64,000 nucleotides of DNA from Heliocidaris tuberculata (GCA_025618425.1 CM046833.1:30738680-30802679), one strand, 5' to 3'; counted from the first letter of the stretch, positions 1 to 13,207 are shown. A program made the numbers and translations. The notes: a model not told the origin generated them from the sequence alone.

Positions 1-618
1 TGATTTAGATAATAAAGGAATAATATTATAGGCCAAGCACAACCCTGAAATATAAATATTCAATAAAGAACCCAAAATATCCGACGTTTAAGCTGAGATT
101 GTAAATTGTCATGGATTTTGATTATAAGTTGCACCAGTGTACGATTTTGCTACCCGAATATAATACTGATACAATTAAAAATATATATCTTAATGGTAAA
201 ACAAAATCCAGCATGTGGACTGCGGGAAGGCGCAGGCTAGACAGGACACAATGCAGTCCTATCGGACTGAATTGACAAGGATTACAATTAGAAATATGAA
301 TATACAAATGGACAAAAATACCCCCCCAAAAAAAAATTTTAAAAAAATAAATAAATAAATAAAATAAAATAAATAAAAAATAAAAAATAAAAAATAACAA
401 TGACGGAAAATAAAAATCTGCATTATACTTAAAGTTCATCATGACTCCAAATGGAAGCTGCAATCGCCGACTCTTATTACTGGTGCCAGATGATGAGATG
501 TTATGTTCATGCACAAACTAACATTTCTTTTTTTTTTTTAATTTATAATATTTGATAATTCATTACACAGGGAATGTATTTGAAATGGAAATATCCCTTA
601 GAACAAAAAGTGGTTTAC
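1..618. other. AT-rich DNA, no gene seen
   Basis: It holds A/T runs (330-400, 525-540) and no recognisable exon or repeat family. The 130-codon minus frame here is Phe-rich low complexity. Confidence 0.6.
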
Positions 619-678
619 GTGAATTGTAATTAACTTAGACACGACATATATGTCTTGTTTAAGTTAATCACAATTCAT
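619..678. repeat. 30 bp-arm hairpin
   Basis: The arms meet at GACATATATGTC (643-654). GTAATTAACTTAGACACGAC pairs with GTCTTGTTTAAGTTAATCAC with about four mismatches. Confidence 0.75.
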
Positions 679-1310
679 ATCAAAAACCAACTAATATTTA
701 CAAGGAATAACCATATTTATCATGTATTTTCAATAATGGGTTAGGAGTGTTCATGCCAGATTTGATGTTTTTATCCGCTCTGTCATGAAAATTTCCCTAA
801 CCCACCCCACTATTATTCTGGATGTTCATTTGTCTCTGTTTTCATTCATCGTATCATACTCCGTACCTCTTTTGATGTGTCTTCTATTCACCCCCCCCCC
901 CCCCCCATCTATCTTCTGTTTCTCCTTTTTTTATTTAAATATCCCCCCCCCCAATCTCTCTCGGTCCCTATATTTCTTTCGATCTCTCTCTGAACAGATT
1001 GATACAAATTTGCATTTTGTAGAGTACATATTCTACGATTGATATTTATTTGAATTTCCTTCTAATGATACATTAGATTTGTCCTCCTTTTTAATCTCCA
1101 TCTCTTGGAAATTGCATCGCTCGGATTTATTTTTCTCTCTTTCTCTCCCTCTTTCTTTTCCCCATCCTAGTCTCTAACTCTCGCACTCTCCATCTCCTTA
1201 CTCCTTCCCCTTCTCTCTCTTTCTCTCTCCTTCCCTCACTTTATATTATGTATTTCAGTTTACATTTCATCTTTGTCTATCCATTTCTGCTGTTCCGCTC
1301 TTCGTACCTG

Positions 1311-1362
<52 letters not shown>

Positions 1363-1776
1363 CAGTGTGGTATTCCAAGCTGAATTTCATCTTTGCCCAT
1401 CCATTCCTCAATTTTACATAAATATTTGAATATTTATTTTTACATTTATCATTTTATATTACAGGAGCAGGAGGGGGTAATGGAATCTAAAAACCACCAG
1501 GACTAGACATCGTTCTACAACCGGTTACAATGAGAACTTCTTATACAAGAATAATTTCCATTTATATTAAAGTAAGCTGCCGGACTCTGAACAAAATTTA
1601 GCTAGAAATGCAAATATGCGTTATGCGTCTTGTTTATTTGCTATGATACAGGGGATTCGCGTTGTTCAAGAGATCACTGGAAAATTATGTTTTCTAGTTA
1701 TGATATGAATTCTGATAGGGATAGGTATAGAGACGGAGGGATAAAAAGCGTGTGAGGACGAAAGGGATAAGTATTG

Positions 1777-1821
<45 letters not shown>

Positions 1822-1884
1822 AAAAACAAAATGGACGGAGAGAGAGGAAGGGAAAGATGAGGAAAGAGAGAGAGAGAGAGTGTG

Positions 1885-1926
<42 letters not shown>

Positions 1927-1941
1927 CAATAGAGAGAGAGG

Positions 1942-1974
<33 letters not shown>

Positions 1975-2330
1975 GAGGGGAGAGCGACAGAAAGGGAATT
2001 AGGAAGATAAAGGGAGAGCAAGAGAGAGGTAGAGGGGGAGAGTTGGGAGGTTAAGGGAGAAAAGAGAGTGGAGGTGAAGCTAGAGAGGGAGAGTTAAGGG
2101 AGATAGAATTCGAGAGGCAAGCTAATGATTGCGCGCCTCAGGTTTCTGTATCTTATAAAACCCATATAAATGAATACATCTAGTGGTGTTAATCTATTGT
2201 CACGCCAAAATGAATTATTTTTCTCCCCGGTCTTACTTACTATACATTAATACGTAAAATAGTTTTTTAGTTTGCCGCTTCCAGTGTGTACGAGCCTTAA
2301 CTGGATAATATCCTTCTCTTCCATTATTTC

Positions 2331-2391
<61 letters not shown>

Positions 2392-2500
2392 CCTTTTTAT
2401 ATTTCTCTCTCGCTCTCTCTCTCGCTCTCTCTCTCCCCTCTCTATCTCTCTCAATCTCTCTTCTTTCTTTCTTTTTTCTCTCTCTCTCTCCCCCGAGCTC
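1311..2500. repeat. Cluster of CT/GA and GT microsatellites
   Basis: (TC)n at 1311-1358, (GA)n at 1778-1818 and 1861-1970 with a GT block at 1880-1915, and (CT)n at 2335-2388 followed by a pyrimidine tract to 2500. Open frames here are Ser-Leu or Arg-Glu repeats and not genes. Confidence 0.95.
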
Positions 2501-2946
2501 TCTCACACACTTCACCCCGCTGTTTTCGGTGTTGTATTCATTGATGTAGAAATAAGCTATAGTAAACCTCTCAAAGTTCTAAATTGTTTATTTTCAAATA
2601 ACAGTGATTTCTTTGAAATAGAATGAAACAGAAAGCGATCATCTTTATATAAACGAATAAAAGAACACTATTGTCACAACCATGTTACAACCTACGATAC
2701 ACAATTATGATACACATTGATACACACAGAATTCAAATGCCTTTATTTTTCAACTATTGTAGTATCTGAAGCAGCTTTTGGGTAGAAGCTCGTTGGAGTA
2801 GGGCATTGATCTCTTTAAGTCATTTCCAGGAAGGTTAAGTCAATCATATATTGATCCTTGATGTTGAGTAAAAGATCGAAACGTTTTTTCAAATAATGCA
2901 AAAAACTAACAACCTTCATTTTTGTATTCCGATGAATGTGTGTCTG

Positions 2947-3028
2947 GTTAAGCCGTTGACTAATGAATTCTCTGATTCCGATAAGTTTAATACAGGAACT
3001 TACCCGGGTTCCATTGGCAAGGGGTTAA
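2947..3028. mobile_element. Short dispersed element (GTTGACTAATGAATTCTC family), copy 1
   Basis: It shares GTTGACTANTGAATTCTC, a TTAATACAGGNAC block and TTCC.TTGGCAA with 36455-36535. It is bounded by TTAA(G/C)CCGTTG and a GGGGTTAA end that form a short inverted terminal match. Confidence 0.65.
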
Positions 3029-3612
3029 GAAAAATTAGCAAATTTGCAGTTAATGTAATCAGAGTGGCTAATCAATACGATATAATAATAATGTGGATTT
3101 CTATTCCCTTTGATACAGTTGTGTCAAAGCGCTACACAGATAGTATTACATCCGTCTTATATGCACCAACCGTACTCAAGTAAAGTGATTAAAACCACTT
3201 GACTTCAGCAGGGCTACTATCAGTCAGTTTATTTGGGGTATTTTTCCACTTTGTTTACATATGATTCACAAGCCCACTTCGACACAATATTCGACATCAA
3301 TAAACCATTTCTGGTAGTAGAAGCATTAGTCTGTTTTGTGTGATCCTGCGTATGTTTGAATAACTTAAAAGCTGGGCATAATATAACAAATAAATCGCCA
3401 ATTCACGATTACTTCATTCTCATTAAGTACACATAATTACTGATTGTGAAACTTAGCATATTCATTAATCATAACATTAAGCTTAGTTATGAGCCTACAT
3501 CACCACTAACAAGTATTAACACAGGTGTATGCGTGAATATTTTACTCGTCTTGAAGTGTCACTTGATGCAAATATCGAAAAACAAAAATTGACTCCGGTC
3601 TCCAAAACTAAA

Positions 3613-3886
3613 TGTAGAGGTGTTGTGGTCTAGTGGATAAGTTACCGGACTGCAGATCATAAGGTACAGGGTTCGAATCCCACCACGGCACTAACGTCCT
3701 TTGGCAAGACTCTAATCTACATTTGCCACTCTCCACCCAGGTGTAAATGGGTACCTGATATGCTTGAGCGCTAGTTATTTTGGCGGCTCGGCTATAACCA
3801 GGGTAATAATGTCTAAGCGCCATGAGCGTCACTACGTGACGGATATGAGCGCTATATAAGTAGCCATTATTATTATTATATTATTA
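3613..3886 (+). mobile_element. tRNA-derived SINE, copy 1 (near full length)
   Basis: The head is tRNA-like: box A in GTGGTCTAGTGGATAAG, an anticodon-like GACTGCAGATC resembling tRNA-Cys, and box B GGGTTCGAATCCC. A body follows with the conserved block CTTTGGCAAG...ATCTACATTTGCCACTCT and then AATGGGTACC. The 3' end is GAGCGCTATATAA followed by an ATT tail. That terminus resembles the 3' end of the L2-type LINE at 21610-22510. Five copies of this family are in the window. SINE families called SURF1 and MetaSINE are known from sea urchins and other invertebrates, but I cannot say which one this is. Confidence 0.85.
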
Positions 3887-4019
3887 AATTTCAAAACATC
3901 AGTAATAATTAAGCCACTCACTGTTTTGAAAAGCCACTCTCTATTTTGTTTTTAAGAATATCAATAGTTTCCAAAGGTATTTTTCAAGCACGTGCAATAT
4001 AATTTCATTGAATTATAAT

Positions 4020-4115
4020 AATGTTACTACTACTACTAATGATAATAATAATAATAGTAATAATAATACTAATACTAATAATACTACTACTAATAATAAT
4101 AATGATGATAATAAT
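4020..4115. repeat. Imperfect AAT/ACT array
   Basis: Mixed ACT, AAT and GAT triplets about 150 bp downstream of the SINE at 3613-3886. Confidence 0.85.
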
Positions 4116-4464
4116 AATGAAAATTGTTTGTTAATAAGTGCTTTTACAGAAAATGATCAGAACGCTATTACAGCAGAAAAGTAACATACCAAATGATTAC
4201 ATAGCAAATAGTAATAAAAATAATATTTGTTGAAATATAAAGAATCGAGAGAACGTGAATGGAAATAAGTAATGTGTTTTGTTCAAATTGTGTATTTTGT
4301 CTGGCTTTTAGCATTGTCTTGTTTTAGCGCTTGTTTGAGCGTGCATCATGTTTAGTTTAGAATTAAATATTGCGTATAATGGGTAAGTCAATTTGCTTAC
4401 AACAGATATGCTAAAACCGTCAAAACATAACAAACAAAGCATTCGCCTTCGATTAAATGAATAT

Positions 4465-4687
4465 GCCAGTTCGTAATTACAATGTGCGCATGTGCAGATA
4501 AAGGTCATTTGTACCGAGTACAATTGACCTTTATACCGGGTAATAATTTGCTCACCGCGCGCGATGCGCACCCAAGTATGATCTAGTTGCTAAACAAGTA
4601 GAGCATCCACCAAAAAAAGATTCGCGTGCGCGTACAACTTGGGATCATTTTAGGGTCATTTGTACCACGTAGTAATTACGAATTGGC
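4465..4687. mobile_element. MITE family A, copy 1
   Basis: A 223 bp element with inverted ends GCCAGTTCGTAATTAC and GTAATTACGAATTGGC. The interior carries TGCGCATGTGCAGATAAAGG and a CG-rich central part. It matches copies at 23433 and 34386. There is no coding capacity. Confidence 0.8.
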
Positions 4688-5519
4688 TTTAATATTCAAA
4701 CAAACTAAGAAGCGTTATAGATAACAAAACAAATCCAACATGTTAATATTTATATTCAGTTATGTAATTTCTCGTCTAGTAAACAATAAATATTCTGTTT
4801 ACTTTTAAAATGCCTTTATAGTACTGAAGAACAAATATATTTTAAGTAAGTTACATTAGTGCACTGGCTAACCTACTTTCCTAGATAAGATTTTGATTAA
4901 AAGCTCTGATTACTTGCCTGACACAACAAAAAATATCATAATTATGTACAAATTTGCAATAACTGGCAAAGTGCCCTGAAACATCATGGAATACATGTAT
5001 ATACAAGGAACACATATATTGAAAAATGAATGGGGTTTCTTGGAATTAATTCTTTATTTATAAACAGTTTAAGGATTTTTTTTAAATCACAAAGACCCCC
5101 AAATCTAAATATGTTAGATCAAGTGGTTTATAGAATGGCTTCCCCCTCCCAAAAAAAGAGGACAACAAGAACAACAACAAAAACAACAAATATTAAACAG
5201 ACCCTATCCAGTGATAAAGGAGTAAGTACAGAGTAAAAGGGTTAACCATGTTAAAGACGTTATTTTGAAAGTGACATCAGTTTACTTTTAGCCTATGAAC
5301 AACGACAATAACCGAACAAACCATATTAAGTATAAAGGCGTAATTCTTATGAACATACCAGATACAAAGGTCAATAGGCGAAAATATAATGACTGGAATA
5401 ATAATAAATATTATGAAGAATAGATGGCTTCATGGATCTAGCGAATGTTGAAAGTACGGTTACCCGTCATCTTAGATAGGTGGGTTCAAGCAATCCGGTT
5501 CATAACCGAATCGTAATCG

Positions 5520-6909
5520 CTGTAAAATGAAAAATAGGGGGGATATGTTAAATTAATGACAAAAAAATTACTCATTAAAAATCTGCTGAATTTTACATTT
5601 GAACATTTGATGCAATTATTTGTTAGATTTATCTAGATAATTTTGAAAACACTTCTTGAATTCTGAAATGTATATTAAAACATTTTGAAGTGAGTTTATC
5701 CAAATCTAACCTAATCTTTATAAATTTCAAAAAGTAAAATGCCTCCTTTTAAACAAGCATGGCGTTTTGGAATTTATATTGCAAATATATTGATTTTATG
5801 TTCTATATTTCAAATGTCAATTTCAAATGTCAAAGGGATATTCTCCCCATGACTTCTTCCTTTTTCAATTAAGTAAAGTTTTGACATTTTGATTGAACAT
5901 GTAAAGAAAGCTGAATGTATTTGATTGTTTATGATAGTATTGATGCAATTTTTCAAACTTTTCAAACAGAATATTAAGCTGGTACATGATTTTCAAGCAA
6001 TTTTTTCACATGAGTATTACACCTGATTTTTTTCAATAATTTTGTAAAAGCGGATTCTTTTTTGTGTAGCAGATTGTACCCTAAATGTGGAATTCCTTGA
6101 TATCATATTTTACGATTACCAATTTTCTTTTGTTGAAACATTTTAAGGTGGGTTTGATATTTTGAAGTTCTTGAATTTTTTTTTAAATTTAAGTTTCACA
6201 TATGAATAACGGTTTAAGTGTTTTTGAACAACTTTGACCCTCAGTGTTTGAACATTTCCTAATCTTAAGTGTTTAAAAAAAAATTCAAAACATTTTATTT
6301 TCAACCAATATCTAAACAAAATTTTGATTTCAGTAAAATTTGTTAAAGTATGTATCCCTTTTTAAAGTAGGTCATAACCTTATTACAGAACCGTTCGAGA
6401 CTATGACAATTTCATCATAACCTCTAAAATGAGTATTTGAACTTTTCGAAGAGGGTTTCTCTTTTTCTTTTTCTTTTTTAACGTGTGAGTAACTTTTTTT
6501 ATAATTTAAGTCTTTTAAACTTCTAAAGATTTTGAATGTTTTAAAAGTAGGTTAAGACCTTTTAGGTGTCTGAATAACTTAACTAAGTGTTTGACCTATC
6601 TTTTGAAATGTATGGATAACTTTTGAAGTTAAGTGCTTGAACTAGAACTTTTTAAAAGTGGGTTTCCCTTTATGTTTTATAGGAACTTCTCTAGTCCATA
6701 CGATGGGTCTCGTGTAACTTTAACTTGTTAGAGAATATTTAAGTATTACATCACCCTTTCAAATGAATGTTTGAATGTTTAAGTGACCTTTAAAGAATCA
6801 GTTCTATTTAAAAGTGGAATTTTGAAACTTAAAAATGGGTTTCCCTTTTTGTAACAGGTCGTACCCTCATTATAGAACTCCTCGAGACCATATGATGCGT
6901 CTTGTGTAC
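5520..6909. repeat. Degenerate tandem repeat next to the CART-type exon
   Basis: Recurrent segments resemble GTGGGTTTCCCTTTTTGTAA followed by CAGGTCGTACCCTCATTATA and GAACTCCTCGAGACCAT. Clearest copies begin near 6050, 6345, 6655 and 6835. The last copy ends at the proposed splice donor of the exon. Confidence 0.6.
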
Positions 6910-7049
6910 CTGGTAGGATCGTCTGGCAGACAGAGGAATGCTCCATTCTCTGGTGAGTAGTCACAGCTGAAGCCATCGGGACAGTCGCATAACCATCTTC
7001 CCTTGCGAGCTTTACGTCCAGAGCACTGCATGTATTCCTTCACTTTGCA
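6910..7049 (-). CDS. CART-like: Exon of a CART-type neuropeptide precursor (partial gene)
   Basis: Read on the minus strand from 7049, this exon encodes a cysteine-rich domain beginning Cys-Lys-Val-Lys and containing the stretch RKARKGRWLCDCPDGFSC. Cysteine spacing is C-x7-C-x11-C-x-C-x5-C-x10-C followed by Leu. Vertebrate CART peptides have C-x5-C-x11-C-D-C-x5-C-x6-C-L with an RKGAR-I-GKL core, so the central x11, CDC and x5 spacings and the basic RK..R.G core agree. Known CART is a secreted, disulfide-bonded neuropeptide; that role here is inferred. Splice signals are visible: an acceptor TTTTCAG just before 7049 and a donor CAG|GTACAC after 6910, giving a 140 bp exon with phase 0 at its 5' side. 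If the donor is unused, the frame runs twelve codons further to a stop at 6870-6872. DNA past the donor belongs to a local repeat, which favours splicing. Signal-peptide and prodomain exons, expected at higher coordinates, were not found. Family assignment is fairly firm; exon ends are moderate. Confidence 0.75.
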
Positions 7050-7543
7050 CTGAAAAGTTCACAGAGATAAAGTCGAGAGGTTACTAACGTGCAGCCAAAA
7101 AATAGTGCATGCAAGTTTGTATTCATTATCAGGATTATGAAAAATGCGAGAGATTCTCTATTTGAAAAAGGAAATTTTGTCAACATTTTCTAGCCCACCG
7201 ACTCTATACAGTAGCGATGAAATTCGTACTGTGGATATTTTATATTAACATTGGATCTAGAAGGATTCGTTGTTTAGTACTCATTGCTAATGATTCTTCA
7301 ATGAGTGATATAGATGATACAAAATCATATGTCATACGGGATAGAGAGATGTCTAAAACGATATGCGACTCACTTTTAAATGATTTCACTGCAACAAGAT
7401 GCACCGCTCAACGTGACCATTAATGTAGAGCGTTGGTAATACTTTATAATTATGACTAAATAAATTTGAATTAATTATTCGTATGTTGAGTAAGCTTGAA
7501 ACTATTCCAATTGCATTCCTATGATGTAGCATATAATCATGAC

Positions 7544-7545
<2 letters not shown>
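7050..7545. other. Likely intron or upstream DNA of the CART-type gene
   Basis: It lies 5' of the exon on the minus strand. No second exon could be recognised by eye. Confidence 0.35.
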
Positions 7546-7580
<35 letters not shown>

Positions 7581-8200
7581 ATATATATATATATACTTGG
7601 GAACATCACTTCTGGCGAACTCTAATTTTTCAGGATTTATGACCACACAAACACACCCACACACGCCCACACACACAATAAAGACATTTTACTTCCAATT
7701 CATTAATCCCATTTAGAATTAGGCTATATATTTAGTGTATTTCGTTGTATAATCAATAAAAGATGACGCCTACTTTCTTCTGCAAGCGAATGGTAAATGT
7801 ATTATATATATAAAATAGTATATTTATATATATAATATTCAAAAAATTGTCTGATGGAGATTAGAAATATAGAGAGACACAGAATAAATCACTCAGATAG
7901 ACACAAAAAGTTCAATATTTCGCCAATAAAGCTTCTCCAGGAAATGATACTTCATTACAAAAAAAATGCTCCAAGGATGTAGTGCAAAGCGCGTATAATA
8001 TTGTCAAAACATCAAGCGTAAATAAGCAAAAGAGTCAAGGCGTGATATAAAGAGAGAAAGAGAAAGAACGAGAGAGAGGAAAGGAGAGAAAGGGAGTGAG
8101 AGGGGTAGATAGGGAGTGAAAGACAGTGAAGCAGAAAAAAGGAGAGCAAAGGATAGGAAGAGAGTAGAAAAAAGAGAGAAATAAAGGAGAGAGACAAGAG

Positions 8201-8244
<44 letters not shown>

Positions 8245-8305
8245 AATATATAAGTTCTGCTCGGAGATGAAATGTAAATCGCAAAACAATAAATGAATAA
8301 ACTCC

Positions 8306-8364
<59 letters not shown>

Positions 8365-8457
8365 CTGCGAAGGCGATTACAAAAATGTGACACAAAACAG
8401 AATAAAGCACTCCGTTAAACACAAATGTCTTATTAAATATATATATATATATATATT
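7546..8457. repeat. Cluster of TA microsatellites
   Basis: TA arrays at 7546-7594, 8203-8242, 8306-8361 and 8437-8457. A purine-rich run (8040-8200) leads into the second. The segments at 7870-7915 and 8390-8430 (ACAGAATAAANCACTC, ACACAAA) look like repeated flanks. Confidence 0.92.
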
Positions 8458-8459
8458 TC

Positions 8460-9657
8460 ATTGTAATATTTCATTTAAGCCACGATTCAAGGCAAACCCG
8501 ACACCGAAACTGCAGGTTTATTTATGTTGCCCTCACTTCAAATGTATTCATATGTCGAAATACATTCGTCTTTTATTCTAATTGCGAGTGACAAGTCTTT
8601 AAAGTACACATTCAAAGAAAATCACAAATATGATAAATAATGTATCACTAGAAACTGGCAAGTTAACAGATAGCAATCGTATCAGTTTAAAGTCAACTAC
8701 ATATCAGGTAATTAAACAAGCGCTTCGCCAAAAAAAATAACAATGTTTCAATGACGTCAATAAAGGGAACAATCCTGTCCAAGCAGACGACGTCCCATAA
8801 AGAATGAACATAAGTGCAGTGCAGTTATTTCTCAAATTATAAAGAATTTAGTGTATTCAAACGTGCCCATATTTCACACCATTCTAAAATGGGAATGAAA
8901 CAGATTCTGATTACTGAAATCTTTTGTTTGTAAATATATAGGATGAGGGTTAATGAACAATCAAAGAAACCACACTTTCAAATTGAAAAGCCCGCTGAAT
9001 GATTGCAAGGACGGTATTCATCCCTCATTCAACGCCGAACGTCCAGCGGTGTATGCAGCTGTGAATGCAATGGCGTCTATTTTGTTTACAAGCAACTGAT
9101 TCCTTTATTCTTGTAACGCTTCATTTTCCATCCAAATAAACCCATGCACGGGGTTTAGAGTGAGGCAATATATGTATTAAACATAATAGACTAATGCTAG
9201 TGAAGTGAAATAACTGAAGAGAAGATGACAAAACAGGCACTGAAATATGTGAGATGTTATGGGACATCGTCTGCTTGTGCAATTAACGTCCTGTCTTTGA
9301 CGTCACACATTTCAGCGGCTTTCGGAGAGCTGTTCAGGTGCTATGTCGGGGCTGTATTTTAGCAATTTGTAATTGATAATAATCATTACTTCGAATGTTT
9401 GCAAGCGTCGAATTTTGACAAACTTGTCCGGTCTAAGCTTCACCTACGCAATAATGAAACTTAAGTCAGTTTTAAAAATCAATGAATATCTACTTTAAAT
9501 GAATAGTCTATTATGATGTTCATGACAGTGATATTAATTTACATGTAGAAATACTTGAAAGAGCAGGTTGCCTAGTACGGTTTGTGTATGTTTTTGTATA
9601 TTTTGTGTTACTGTCTCTGCCTGCAGAAGATAATTGCGTCACTTGGTGAATATTGAC
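8460..9657. other. Unique DNA with two TGACGTCA sites
   Basis: Consensus CRE-like palindromes at 8752-8759 and 9298-9305. GC content is slightly higher around 9000-9340. No gene is recognised. It could be upstream DNA of the minus-strand CART-type gene, but this is speculative. Confidence 0.35.
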
Positions 9658-10129
9658 CAGTGGCGTAGCTACATGGGGCACGGGGCATCCCCAGTAACTT
9701 GCGGGGAAAAGAGAATAAAAAAGAAAGAACAATGAAGAGAAATAAAAAGTGTAGACAAAGGAAAGTGAAAGGAGATGACAGGATCATTCCACAAACCGTC
9801 TTCCTAATCGACAGCATTTTAAATTCATATTTAACCCACCTTGTAAGGGTAGTACGAGTCATGCTCCATTGACAATTGCAAAGCTGTCAATTTACTACAA
9901 AATGTGTACACTTACCCATCCCTAACTTCAACTTTGCACAAAATACTGCTATAATCCCTAACGCTAACCCTAAACCTAAACCTAATCCAAAAGCCAATTG
10001 CAACCCTTACCTTAACCATATACCTTTAATGAAATAAAGACAGGAGCGATTCTCGCCTGAACAAATGTTGGAGCATCCCTCCCATAATGTCAGCGCCCCC
10101 ACAAAGGCTGGACCCATGCTATGCCATTG
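9658..10129. mobile_element. CAGTGGCGTA-ended element, copy with both ends
   Basis: CAGTGGCGTAGCTACATGGG at the left pairs with the inverse of CCCATGCTATGCCATTG at the right. The interior holds a degenerate telomere-like CCCTAA stretch (9955-10015). Other copies of this terminus are at 55770, 57275, 48244, 58421-58487 and possibly 12046 and 60867. Confidence 0.6.
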
Positions 10130-10846
10130 TATCATATTTTGACCATATTTATCATCATACGTTCGGAGTTATTAAGATCCCGTATCACCTGTCCGATTCA
10201 CACTCTCCTCTGTTGTTTACTTGCAGTAAATAAGATCCTTCCAGCTTGCCAATCTAAATCAGCTTCCACAATAATACCCATGTATATGAGGAGACTTAAT
10301 TATAACTGTTATTTACTGAATGATTTATGACCAGCGTGTGGGCCTTCAGTTGAAATAAATCATTCAGTGCTATATGTTGTCATGCTAAGGAACATTGGGC
10401 AACAACACACTTTGGCTTCATCATGTTCTCGTTGTAAACTGAATTATTTATTTGCTACTTCTTTATTAAGGAGTACACTGATTTGTTACATGTCACATGT
10501 TGGAATCAAACGTTCCTTCCTGAAGTCTGAACTTTTGTTTAAAGGTCTCCAAATAAACTGACTGTAGTTTATTAGTTTGAAGGGTTATTCCTTACTATTT
10601 CTGCATTTCAATATCTTTTTCTTTAATAGAAATAGTACATTTTAAAATTTGTTTCATGATAATATTATTAACGTCTGGCTTTAGAACGATTTCCTCCCCC
10701 CCCCCCCTCCCCCATTTATTCTTTACTGCGTTTCTTCATAATTGAATGAATATACTGACATAAGGACGCCTCTCTAAAATGCAAAATTGTCACCTTTTTT
10801 TTTTTTCTTCCCGTTTTTTTTTCTTTTCGTTTTACTGTCTCACGTC

Positions 10847-10877
<31 letters not shown>

Positions 10878-13144
10878 CCGCTCTCTCTAACCCTCTCGAA
10901 CGTTATCTCTCGGTCTCGTTATTTCTTTCTATTTTGAATGCATTTTCTGCATTTATCACACCTTTATTTATGAAGGCCGGCTATAGAGACAACGGAGCTG
11001 TGTCACCTTTATTTACTTATTGATTACTATTATGGGCTGTACCCTTTCAGTCATACTTCCGTTTCTCAAGAAAGGAAACAAACAACAATTCGATATGTTT
11101 GTGGCTTTACTTTTCCAAAGAATGAAGCATGAATGACGTACGCTTAGAAACATTATGACGTCATAGTGAGAATGACCAATGGCATTGCCATCATTTACTT
11201 CTCGCCGTTTGTTTTGCATGTTATTTAAAGCTGACAAATAAGTTATCCTCGGACTGACAGCGTTAAGGCATTTGTTTGTTGGGGTAGCATTATGAAGGAT
11301 ATTCACTTTACTTCACTCACTCACAGTTGTTATTTTCTTATCCTTCGCTTGCCTCTCGATATCAAATTATGTATCTAATATTAAAATGGGACAAACTGAA
11401 TAATTGGATTTTGTTGTATCTTTGGTGTACTTTGCACATTTTTAATCTTATTTCTCACACTTCTTTATGGCGTTACATCAATTTACTTTAATGATCCTAT
11501 GTAATAGATGATATGCAAACGATGTTAAGATTTGAATTTGATCATTGTTTTATTTATCTGTTTAACTGAGGTTGTTGGTTCACTTTAAACAATGCTACGT
11601 TCCTCTGGGATAGAAACACAACTGTATTCTTCAACATAGAGGTCATATCACTGTCGTCATTCAAACCTTGCGATGTTACTCACTCGGATTAGAATTACAG
11701 AAACATTGACAGAGGACAGGATGGTGGATGGTAACTAGACCTCTACCAGGAGGCGATCTCCAGGCTAGACGGAGGTGACTCGGCGGAAGAAACGTGATTT
11801 TCACACTTTAGTAGATCCGGGGGATCACATCAGCCACTCCCTCCCAATTTGAAAACAAAATCGTATCGGAAGAAAATGCCCGACCCGCGGGACCATACTA
11901 ACAAAAAAGTCTCTCCGCCCCGTTCCTCTTTACACCCCAAATTTCTGATAATCCTGGTTTCCTATATATTGTTGGTCATGCCAAGACAAAAAAAGTCCTT
12001 TTTACCCCCTCCCATTTCCGACCGTTCTTGATACGCCCCTCTGGACAATTTTATCATGAATTTGTAGCTCGTAAGAGACTCTTCAAATTTCACCACATGT
12101 AGCGATTTGATGGTAGAAGCGAAGCATGATTTCAGCCAGTGTTGAGTAAAAAAAGAACCGGAATGTTTGTTTGGTAAAATCCTATCCAAAATTAGTTGAA
12201 CATTACCTCCAAAATAGTAAAAAGTACCCAGTATTGTGTAAACGTTCACCCAACAAACATGCAGGTTCCATTTTTACCCAATGTTGGGTAAAATAATACC
12301 GAACATGCTTTTAGAGTGCATGCGATCAGGAGACACAGACTCGAATTAATTCCTTATTTTACAAATACATACTTATTTAAATAAGAAAAAATACGCATAG
12401 GACAAATTACATCAGATATGAGTAATAGAAAGAGAAAGGGGGAAAAAAGAAAGTGTTGCATAATCTTATACATAGAATATCTATCTTGGTTACGATAATG
12501 GATGGTTATGGCGTTCTGACATTCGTCCTAACGACATTTACTATCAAAGTCAAACAACAGGCCACGTAAGTGGACTGATGTTGTTTAAATGAATATTAAT
12601 GACTTGTATCATTGTGGCTACTTAAAGTATGACAAATGAAATGGGCAAATAAAAAAAGCAAATAAGACAAAATTAATAATGAAGTCTTCTTTAGCGCCGG
12701 TATCTGCCAACTCAGGCGCTCATTGCGCTTAATTGCTCCAAAATTATAGTACATAAATCAGCTGAGTTCCATAGGAGCACAGGCTTGTGGTATTTACAGT
12801 TAAAACAAAGTCCAATATTCATATATATAATCAGAAATTTTAAAAAGTACAGTTATGTATGTCCCTTGATTTTTTTCCGCTCCTTCCTCTATTTTTGTTA
12901 TTTAACATAGTGAATCTTTATTCACTGTTCACAACATAGATATTGATAACAAATATATAAGACAATAATACTATTACTGCATATATCAATAACTTGAGCA
13001 AGAGTAAAAATGATATATTCATAAACGAAATAAGAATATAAAATATGGTGATGTATACAGATGTAGTCTAATGAACTTTTCTATATATAGGTGTTTTACC
13101 AAGAAATATAAGGAATGGGTAATTACAAGGAGTTGAAAATAGCT
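10130..13144. other. No gene recognised; short repeats only
   Basis: C run 10696-10707, CT run 10843-10887, TGACGTCA at 11156, a poly(C)-element-like end near 12025-12046, and a TACCCAA/TTGGGTA palindromic stretch at 12150-12310 that may be a MITE. Confidence 0.5.
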
Positions 13145-13207
13145 GAACAAAGACAAGCCGCATGCCTCAGCTGGATCCAAGCGAATGCTTTGAGATACAT
13201 GTATACA
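13145..13207. repeat. 63 bp segment repeated inverted at 13561-13623
   Basis: The segment begins GAACAAAGACAAGCCGCATG and ends in GTATACA. Its exact reverse complement forms most of the spacer between the two tRNA arms, so the locus has two nested levels of inversion. Confidence 0.85.
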
